NCBI RefSeq assembly: GCF_029931775.1
Contig: NC_079324.1
Location: 62,627,268 to 62,691,267 of the forward strand
Source of the DNA: Euleptes europaea
Taxonomy: Eukaryota > Chordata > Lepidosauria > Squamata > Sphaerodactylidae
Length of the DNA stretch: 64,000 nt
Direction: 5' to 3'
Shown here: one piece after another, positions 34,198-42,205 of the stretch
Layout: each line of letters starts with the position of its first letter
Numbering within the stretch: position 1 is the first letter of the stretch
Program-made: the position numbers and the translations under genes
Notes under the pieces: generated by a model
The model's input: only the letters and a program-made list of their open reading frames with translations
Told to the model about the DNA's origin: nothing
The model's database searches: none

Positions 34198-34361
34198 ATA
34201 CTTACCTGGCAGGGGAGACACCATGATCACGAAGGTGGTTTTCCCAGGGTGAGGCTCATCCATTGCACTTCGGGTGTGCTGACCCCTGCGATTTCCCCAA
34301 ATGCGGGAAACTCGACTGCATAATTTGTGGTAGTGGGGGACTGCGTTCGCGCTTTCCCCTG
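34198..34361 (+). ncRNA. RNU1: U1 spliceosomal snRNA, copy 3 (degenerate 3' box)
   Basis: The 164-nt RNA appears identical to the other copies, and the distal and proximal elements are kept. It lies 4065 bp after copy 2 because a SINE, L2 pieces and a LINE lie between them. Its 3' box has lost the upstream half, so 3'-end formation may be weaker. A short duplication of TTTGCCGCCCCAGAAT sits in the promoter region near 34035-34070. Confidence 0.93.
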
Positions 34362-34370
34362 ATCATTCTG

Positions 34371-34384
34371 GTCACAAAAATAGA
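34371..34384 (+). terminator. U1-3 degenerate 3' box
   Basis: GTCACAAAAATAGA keeps the AAARNNAGA half of the consensus, but the GTTT half reads GTCA. Confidence 0.55.
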
Positions 34385-34539
34385 TAAAATGCTTCTAAAT
34401 TGCAATAATTGTTCCTTGTAACCTTTCTTTACATTTATCTTTGCTTCATTTTCCTTAACACATGGTATTTACCGTTATATGCAAAATATCTTCCTCTGTT
34501 TGTTTACCTTGCCTTACTTTGTGTGGAGATAGATCACCA

Positions 34540-35098
34540 TGGGTTAGTCTGTCACTACCAGTAGAAAAGAGCAAGAGTCCAGTAGCACCTTAAAGACTAA
34601 CAAAATTTCTGGTAGGGTTTGAGTTTTTGGGGCCCCCAGCTCACTTCTTCAGATACAGCTAGATTGTGAGTCCATCTATCCTTAAGTAGAGACGAGTGAA
34701 TTACACACACAATGGTAATGTAAATGTCAAAAGCAAGTCAATGACATTAGCAGGTGTGATTGGATTCGGTGTGATATGCAGAGGGATAGTAGGCGTGGAG
34801 AAATCAGCATTGGTAATGAGACAGGAATCCCAGGTCTCTATTAAGTCCCGGAGAATGCATAGTCTTGAGCTTCATTATTAGTTGTCATTCAGCAGTCTCT
34901 CTTTCTAACCTCCCTTTGAAATCCCTTTGTAAGAGAACTGCTACTCTTAAATCAGCAACTGAATGTCCTAGAAGGTAAAAATGTTCCCCCACTGGTTTCT
35001 GAATGTTGTGGTTTCTGATGTCAGACTTATGTCCATTCAGTCTTTGTCACAGGGACTGGCCTGTTTGTCCAATGTAGAGGATGGAATGCCATTAATAA
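34540..35098 (-). mobile_element. Penelope-like element relic, GIY-YIG domain and 3' tail
   Basis: The minus-strand translation from about 35090 reads LYIGQTGQSL, a stop, then QRLNGHKSDIRNHNIQKPVG, GHSVADLRVAVLLQRDFKGR and, after another stop, KLKTMHSPGLNRDLGFLSHY. The YIG...R..GH pattern is that of the GIY-YIG endonuclease at the C-terminus of Penelope-like elements. The tail (34540-34665) carries TTTGTTAGTCTTTAAGGTGC, seen in several other repeats here. Two stops show that the element is dead. Confidence 0.6.
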
Positions 35099-35099
35099 G

Positions 35100-35858
35100 G
35101 TCAGAGCAAAGATTGTGAAAGACTGGCGAAAATTATTTAATGGTTTCGTTTGGGAAAATGAAAAGCTTTGAACAAGCAAAAAAGTGATCTGTAGAAGGAT
35201 ATAAAGAAAGGAAATCCGGCAGTTCCAAGCAGGAACCTGTATTGTGGGTGATGTCTTTGCCTTCCAGTTGAGTACAAACCAGAAAAACTGGGTAACCCTT
35301 GAGAGGGAAAATCCAGCCTCTTCCTCAGCTGTAGAAAGATAGACGTTTGAATGGTCGCCTTGCATTTTTCCACTGAGTGAGGTGGGTGGTGGTGGCAATG
35401 GGCAGGGCCTTTCCAGTTGCACTGCTGGGCTCTGGAATATCCTCCTTAAAAAAAAAAAAAAAAAAAAGAATATCCTCCCTGTCTCCATTCCTGGCACCAT
35501 CATTGTGCATCGTTAAGCATTATGCCAAGGCTTTTCCCCCGTTTCAGCTGACTTTCAGTTAAGTTGGTTAATACTATTCCCGTTAGTGTTGTTATTTCTT
35601 TTTGATCTCATTTGGTTTTGAAAGTGCATTGAGGAAAGTGCTTCAGATGGCACGAGAGTGGGGCCATGCCTCGAGGTGTGAGCTGTTTTTGGTTGACGCT
35701 ACTGGTTTTGCTTTCTTAGTGTGTTATTTTTGGTTGGTTTTCTGTTGAAGTGTTGTAAGATTTTATTTGTTTTTGTCATTTATCATATTGCATACACTAT
35801 TGTGGTGTGAAGGTATATACATGTCTGAAATAAAATAAATTCTTGCTAGGGACTTCCG
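35100..35858. other. unassigned intergenic stretch
   Basis: Contains an A17-type run at 35450. The open frame on the minus strand is low complexity and matches nothing recognised. The AAATAAAATAAAT text near 35829 may be a retroelement tail. Confidence 0.4.
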
Positions 35859-36052
35859 CCCTGACCTGGATGGCCCAGGCTAGCCTGATCTCGTTAGATC
35901 TCAGAAGTTAGTACTTGGATGGGAGACCACCAGGGAACTCCGGGGTTGCTACGCAGAGGCAGGCAATGGCAAACTACCTTCAAACATCTCTTGCCTTGAA
36001 AACCCTACAGGGTTGCTATAAGTCAGCTGTGACTTGATGGCACTTTCCACCA
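35859..36052 (+). repeat. 5S rRNA-derived SINE
   Basis: Same family as 17779-18000, with a short deletion in the 5S-like middle (AGAAGTTAGTACTTGGATGG). Confidence 0.85.
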
Positions 36053-36214
36053 GCGACTTCCCCGTGGCTCAGTTGCATTGGAGGGCCAACAAACAGGGCA
36101 TAGAGGCCAAGGCCTCCTCCTGTTGCTGCCTCCCAGCGTTGGTATCCAGAGGTTTGTCGTCTCTCTTTGTTGAGTTTCCCTTTAGTCATCATGGCTAGTA
36201 CCCATCAGTGGGAC

Positions 36215-36770
36215 CTCTCTCCATGAATCTAACACCTTTATAAAGCCATTTGTGCTCCTGGCCATCACTACCACCCCTGGCAATGAATTCCACAGTTTAA
36301 TTATTCAATGAGTAAATAAGTATTTCCTTGTGTCGGTCCTCAATCTGTAACCTAACAACTCCCTGAGTTCCAGAATTATGGGAAAGGGAGAAAAAGCTCC
36401 TCTATCTACTCTCAACACCCCATGTGTAATTTTGTAAACCTCTATCATGTTGCTCCTGACCTGTCTTCCCCCCGCCCCCCTCAAACTGAAAAGTTCCAGA
36501 CTCTTCAGCCTTTCCTCATGGGAAAGGTGCTCCATCCCCCTTAATTATATTGGTCACCCTCTTTTGGTTGGTACTTTTTTCAGCTCTGCAATACCCTTTT
36601 ACATACGGCGATCAGAACTATACACATAAGTACAAATAAGGCCATACCATAGCTCTGTACAAGGGCATCACAATACTGGCTGTTTTATTTTCAATCCTTT
36701 TCCTAATATTCCCTCTCATGGTTTGCCTTTTTCACTGCTGCCTCATCCCATGAATACACAATGTAGTAGG
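36215..36770 (-). mobile_element. CR1/L2-type LINE 3' fragment
   Basis: The minus strand carries the conserved 3' coding-end text of CR1-like elements, such as GAGGAAAGGCTGAAGAGTCT followed by a region for tyrosine/arginine-rich peptides. No open frame. Confidence 0.6.
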
Positions 36771-37108
36771 AGTTTGAAAACAGTGCAATCATACACCCAA
36801 GGCAAGAAATACCATAATGCAGAAAGTGGGTTACCATAGAAGACAGTACAGTAAAAATATTGTATGTATCACCTTAAACATTGCAATAGACTCCAATCTT
36901 ATTCTCTTATAAAAGTGATGTCTGTCTGTTTCTTGTTTTTGTGGTAATAGACTAACCGCAGCGATCCCCTCAGGGATTTATTCTTCTAGGATGCAGGCGG
37001 AAGGATGCATTGAGACTCCGCCCTGCCATTCCGGGGCTCCAATGGAAAACTCGCTGAAGCAGCTGCCCGTGTATTGCGTCAGAAGGAAGCAGTGAGAGGC
37101 GGGCGGGC

Positions 37109-37143
37109 ATGCAAATTACTGTACAAGCAGAGCATTGTGGGAA
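37109..37143 (+). promoter_or_regulatory. U1-4 distal sequence element (octamer + SPH)
   Basis: ATGCAAAT at 37109-37116 and GCAGAGCATTGTGGGAA at 37127-37143. Confidence 0.9.
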
Positions 37144-37255
37144 CAAAAAGAATGCTGATTGGGGTCCCCCTTGTGCCCCCCAGAACACATCATGCGGTTT
37201 GGAGCACGGCGGCGTTACTGATGTGCTGAGCTGAGATGAGGGGAAGGGGTGTGGG

Positions 37256-37274
37256 GGTGGCCACTGTGAGCTGG
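37256..37274 (+). promoter_or_regulatory. U1-4 candidate proximal sequence element
   Basis: GGTGGCCACTGTGAGCTGG at -67 to -49, identical to copies 1 and 2. Confidence 0.75.
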
Positions 37275-37322
37275 GTGTCAGGGCCCAGGAGAGGCGAGGA
37301 GGTGCCGGTGCCCTCTCAACTC

Positions 37323-37486
37323 ATACTTACCTGGCAGGGGAGACACCATGATCACGAAGGTGGTTTTCCCAGGGTGAGGCTCATCCATTGCACTTCGGGT
37401 GTGCTGACCCCTGCGATTTCCCCAAATGCGGGAAACTCGACTGCATAATTTGTGGTAGTGGGGGACTGCGTTCGCGCTTTCCCCTG
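37323..37486 (+). ncRNA. RNU1: U1 spliceosomal snRNA, copy 4
   Basis: 164 nt, identical by eye to the other three. Unlike copies 2 and 3 it shares a long downstream flank with copy 1 (ATCTACTTTTTTCTATCTCT and onwards for about 200 bp), so copies 1 and 4 descend from one larger duplicated unit. It lies 3125 bp after copy 3 and 2.8 kb before the TRAFD1 promoter. Confidence 0.96.
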
Positions 37487-37495
37487 ATCATCCTG

Positions 37496-37508
37496 GTTCA
37501 AAGACAGA
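37496..37508 (+). terminator. U1-4 3' box
   Basis: GTTCAAAGACAGA, as in copies 1 and 2. Confidence 0.85.
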
Positions 37509-37699
37509 AAAATCTCTTTTATCTACTTTTTTCTATCTCTTCCATTTCTCCTCTTGTGTGTGTTTGTTCTAAGTGTGGCTTACTAGATTCGGTCAATCCA
37601 TCTCATGTTGGGTCTCCTCTTTTCCTGCTGCCTTCAGCTTTTCCCAGCATTATTGTCTAGCCTCAGTTTAGTCATTTTAGCTTCTAAGAACAGTTCAGG

Positions 37700-39310
37700 C
37701 TTGATTTGACCTAGAACCTACTGAGTTAAGATAAGCAGCTGCTGAGATGCCATGAGAACACACAGTTATGCTATACAGGACTACTTTTCCTTGAACCTCC
37801 AGCTGAAAATCCACATTGAAAGCCCCAAATTGTACTTCTGAGTGCTGAGAAAGGAAAAAGTCCCCACGGCTCAGGTACACACCTGCAACTTTAACTGACA
37901 AGAAAACCATGTAAGACTGATAAGAGCTCAGACTGGCATATTATTTTGGGATACCAGGAAGATGTTATGGGGAACGGGCATTTGGTCCCCTGGGTGCCAT
38001 AGTAAACCACGAATGAGGGAATAAGTCCTTTGACTCCACCTCTGGGGAGTGGGATGCCACTATGGTACCTCCCCTGTCGAAGGAAAATGTAGGTAAGTCC
38101 AGTGTGGAAGGCAGGCTTGGGGGCAACTTTTCTTTTTAGAGAAGCAGCAGCCTTTTCTTTTGGGGCAGTAGTAGCCTTTTCTATGGAGAGCCCACCTCCT
38201 TTGAGGATGCCTTGAGGCCTCTAAATGAGTATCCTCACTCCGTCTTTCCCTCCTTATTTTTAGGAGTCTGTGGGTTGAGAGGCCCACGAGCCTATGAGGG
38301 TCCTGACTCTTCAAACCACCTGGATCCTTGGTTAGGAAGCTATGAAACTGCATCTGCTTGCTTGCTAGGAACTTGAGGTATAACATGAAGGTCAGAAGGG
38401 TGGTAGGGTGTCAGTTATTGGTTTGACATTTAGATTGGCTGTAGTGCATTATGTTTGCAACTTTTTGTTTCAAGTATATTTAAAATGGCTAGTGGGTTAT
38501 GGTTCATCTCTCCACTGCCCCTTTCCTGAGAACTGGTTTAGAACTATACTATAGACTCATGTTTTATTTGCTTATGCTTATTGCACTGCCTGTTTATATA
38601 TCCCATGTTATTTTCTGTAGCGATATGCCTATATCTGATGGCTTTGTATCCAGGCTTTTTCATGCATGTAACTGCAGTTTACAATTTGCTTTTGTAATGT
38701 ATTATGCAGTAGTGCCTTCAAATAAACCGTTTAAGTCACATCGTTTAAGTCACATTAAGTCACTGTGGAGTCTTCATCTGGTTGGGGAGGGATAGAAATT
38801 GAATAAATAAATAAATCAACCTAGTTGACAGTTATGTACCCACTGGGGTGATAAGAACCCATAAGAACGGAGGCTTCCTTCCTTAAGGGGACTGAATTAA
38901 CAGAAGCCTACTCAATAATATGTCAATGCAAGAAAAAAATTAGGATCCTTGGATCTACCCCCCCCCACTTACACCCTAACATCAATTTATGCTTACATAC
39001 TCTTATATCTAATGCCTAGCTAGCATTATATAAGTTATCTAACACTATTTATGTTTTAACACTATCCTTTATAAAGCATCAAAAAGACATGTACTCTTTA
39101 TATAAGATAACCCTTTTCTGACAGTATGAACGGCCTCCCTCTTGCACAAGTAAATCCTTAGAATGTGCTCTCTACACTCAGCCGGCTGCAAACTGAAATT
39201 TTATCTCTTATCAAGAAATGCCAACATTTCCTTAGCCTTGTTTCTGTATTTGGTATCTTTGTCTGAGTGCGCTGTTTTGCTAAGCGCAACCTTGCCCTTG
39301 GTATCATGTT
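37700..39310. other. intergenic DNA between U1-4 and TRAFD1
   Basis: 38500-38815 ends GGGATAGAAATTGAATAAAT with AAAT repeats, like a LINE 3' end. The rest is unassigned. Confidence 0.4.
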
Positions 39311-39312
39311 TC

Positions 39313-39610
39313 TAAAGAAGAGTTGGTTTTTATATGGCCACTTTCTCTACCACTTAAGGAAGAATCAAACCGGCTTACAATCACCTTCCCCTCCCCACAG
39401 CAGACACCCTGTGAGGTAGGTGGGGCTGAGAGAGCTCCAAGAAAACTGCCTGTCCCAAGGTCACCCAGCTAGCTTCATGTATAGGAGTGGAGAAACAAAT
39501 CCAGTTCACCAGATTAGCTTCTGCAGCTCATGTTGAGGAGTGGGGAATCAAACCCAGTTCATCAGATCAGAGGCCACTACTCCAAACCACTGCTTTTAAC
39601 CACTACACCA
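39313..39610 (-). repeat. tRNA-derived squamate SINE (family A)
   Basis: Complete copy ending in CCACCACCACCACC. Confidence 0.85.
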
Positions 39611-39630
39611 CCACCACCACCTGCAAAGAG

Positions 39631-39840
39631 ACGAAGAAGAGTTGTTTTATATGCCAACTTTCTCTACCACTTAAGGAAGAATCAAACCGACTTATAATCA
39701 CCTTCTGTTCCCCTTCCCACAATAGAACCCTGTGAGGTAAGTGGGGCTGAGAGAGCTGTGACTAGCCCAAAGTCACCCAGCTGGCTTCGTGTGTAGAAGC
39801 TGGGAAGCCAACCCGGTTCACCGGATTAGCCTCCGCTGCT
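39631..39840 (-). repeat. tRNA-derived squamate SINE (family A), truncated
   Basis: Second copy directly behind 39313-39610, same orientation, lacking the tRNA-like head. Confidence 0.8.
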
Positions 39841-39959
39841 CATCTCCCTAACTTTTTCTCCATTCGACCAAACAGAGCGAGCATTGAGCTGCACGGTCCT
39901 TTGCATCCCACCATCTCGCTCAAGATAGCAAAGGCGATTATTTCCATGCGGAAACACAA

Positions 39960-40460
39960 AAAGAGCGGAAAGGAATCCCCCCCCCACGCGGGGGTTCTCT
40001 CTGCGTCCGGGCGCAAGAAGAGTGGGCGTGGCGCGTCCCCCGATGACGTCGCCCGCCGCAGCCAATCAATTTCCGTTCGCGCGTTCGGCTGCTGCGGCTG
40101 TCCGGAAAGGGAGAGAAAAAGAACGCGTGAGAGGCTTAACGAGAGGAAGAGCGGGTTTTCCCCCGTAGACAGGCACCCGCCTGGGCCAATCGCAGGGAGG
40201 CTCGGGCGGGTTCGTCGCGGCCGTGGGCCAATGAGCGCCGGGGATGGGCTAACGGCCCTGCGGCGCCGTCCAATCGGCCTGATGGGGGCGGGTTAGAAAG
40301 CGCGGAGGGTCTGAGGGAGCGGCGGCAGCAGCTTCCTACCGCGGGTGAGGGTCGGGTGGTGTGGGCCCCGGGAAAGGGGGCCCCGGACGGTTCAACCGGC
40401 GGGGAGGAGCGCGGGGGGCCCTTTCTCGGCGTGGGGGGACAATACAGGCTTCGGACCCCC
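39960..40460 (+). promoter_or_regulatory. TRAFD1 CpG-island promoter with CRE and four CCAAT boxes
   Basis: CpG-rich and TATA-less. TGACGTC (CRE/ATF core) lies at 40044-40050. CCAAT boxes lie at 40062, 40186, 40228 and 40270, all on the plus strand; the last three are exactly 42 bp apart. Confidence 0.75.
40300..40344 (+). other. TRAFD1: TRAFD1 5' non-coding exon 1 (3' boundary seen)
   Basis: The exon end is placed at a GTGAGG donor (40345) after GGCGGCAGCAGCTTCC. The transcription start is not visible; the left coordinate is approximate. Confidence 0.5.
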
Positions 40461-40747
40461 TTGGAGGAGCCTCTCCTCACAGTGGGTGGGCTGTGGGGAG
40501 CCTCCTGTGGGGAGCGGCGACCTTGGGCACCCTTCTGGGGAGGGTTGCCAACCTCCAGGTGGGGCCTGGAGACCTCCAGGAATTAGGACCGGTCTGGGAG
40601 GGCGGACTCTGTGGTATACCATAGAGTGTGGATCAGATTTCCCCCACACACACACACGCCGTCCCTACATCTCTAGGAATTTCCCAGGCTGGAGTCGGCA
40701 GCCCTGGGCCTCAGGTATGCGTAGAGGGGTGCCTGCCATGGTACATC

Positions 40748-40937
40748 TGGTGAACCGGGCTGGTTTCCCCACTCCTGCACACGAAGCCAGCTGGGTGACC
40801 TTGGGCTAGTCACACTCTCTCAGCCCCACCTATCTCGCAGGGTGTCTGTTGTGGGGAGGGGAAGGGGATTGTAAGCCGGTTTGATTCTCTCTCAAGTGGT
40901 AGAGAAAAGTAGCATATAAAAACCAGCTCTTCTTCTA
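40748..40937 (+). repeat. tRNA-derived squamate SINE (family A), head-truncated
   Basis: Plus-strand copy in TRAFD1 intron 1, ending AAAAACCAGCTCTTCTTC. Confidence 0.8.
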
Positions 40938-41326
40938 GAAACTGGACAAGTCTCAGGTCGTGACCTTTTTTAAAAAAAAAACCTGCCTTCTGAACGGGTG
41001 GGTTTTGGGGAAGGGGGCTGCTTTTTGCCTGGCTCTTTGTCTCCCCCCCACCCCCGGTTCCTAACAAAGCAGGGCTCTTGACTGACTCTTGGCCCGGGAT
41101 GGGGTGTAAGAGAAATAACCACCACCGTTTAAAATATCTGCCAGTCTCCCTACGTGCATTTTTATCATGCCCTTTAACATATCCTCCACCCCCATTCTGC
41201 AAAAAACAGGAATCCCTACTTTAAGAACTTGGGGGCCCTCTCAGCATACTTCCTTGCATTCTCAGGCAGTTCCCTTAATGCTTATGAAAGAGCCCCTCAG
41301 TTGCAATTTTTCCATTCTTCCTTTAG

Positions 41327-41401
41327 ACTAACCAGAGACCAGATCGGATGACTTTGCAAGAAGTTCTGTGAAGTTTTTTCTCCAAATTAAAGTGATTTTA
41401 G
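41327..41401 (+). other. TRAFD1: TRAFD1 5' non-coding exon 2 with short uORF
   Basis: Acceptor CTTCCTTTAG and donor GTAAGT frame a 75-nt exon with no long frame. It holds a 7-codon upstream ORF (41348-41371, MTLQEVL). The exon is inferred from splice signals alone. Confidence 0.6.
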
Positions 41402-41777
41402 GTAAGTGGCTGAAGGATTTCCTTTTAAAAGATTGTGGCCTTTGAAACGTGCGTGGTGCTGTAAGCTGTCTGCTGTGTTTTTCATTGTGTGGCCAAGAGA
41501 GAACTGATCAGGGATCCTCTCTTCCCATCATGAATGCAAAGGTAGGAAAACTATGAGCTGAAGGGAAGAAGGGGAGGAACGCCTCAGGGTCCTCGTAGCT
41601 CCATTCTATAAGCTCCGTGGCAATGGCCTGTGTATGTATAAAACTGCACAGAGACTGAGAACAACAACGGCGTGTTTAGAATGTGTGCACATGAGTCATA
41701 AACCTCCCAAGCTTCGGTCAGCTTGCCTTCTCCTGCCTAAACCTGTTGGTTTCAATCAGATTGAATAGATTTCATGC

Positions 41778-41985
41778 CATGACCTGGATGGCCCAGGCTA
41801 GCCTGATTTCCTCAGATCTTGGAAGCCAAGCAGGGTCTGGCCCTGGTTAGTACTTGGATGGGAGACCACCCAGGGTTGCTACATAGAGGCAGGCAATGGC
41901 AAACCTGCCTCTGAACGTCTCTTGTCTTGAAAACCCTACAGGATGTCTGTAAGTCAATTGTGACTTGACGGCACTTTCCACCACT
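41778..41985 (+). repeat. 5S rRNA-derived SINE
   Basis: Diverged copy (CCTGATTTCCTCAGATCTTG) in the TRAFD1 intron before the start exon. Confidence 0.85.
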
Positions 41986-42155
41986 GAATAGATTTCATTG
42001 GAATTATGCCAGCAGCAGTGAAATGTGGCTGATCTTGAGAGTAACGGAGGCAGGGAATGTGAGTAGGAGGGGAATGAGTAAGCAGGCCTGTGAAAGGAAA
42101 ACAGAAAGTGACCTTTTTTCCTCTCTCCTCCCAGTTCCTGGAACAAACGGGCGTG

Positions 42156-42205
42156 ATGGCTGCAGTGGCAGAAGAGGAAAGTGAAACCCAGCTGTGCAGC
42201 AACTG
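42156..42205 (+). CDS. TRAFD1: TRAFD1 coding exon 1
   Basis: MAAVAEEESETQLCSN plus two bases of Cys17. The exon begins at 42135 after CTCCTCCCAG; the first in-exon ATG is used. Confidence 0.93.

Noticed and set aside
35027-35503. 158-residue open frame on the minus strand
   Set aside because: Includes a poly-Phe run from a poly-A tract and ends in the Penelope relic; no conserved domain in this frame.
40345-40809. 154-residue open frame after the TRAFD1 first exon
   Set aside because: GC-driven frame in the CpG island and first intron; enters a SINE at its 3' end; no known domain.
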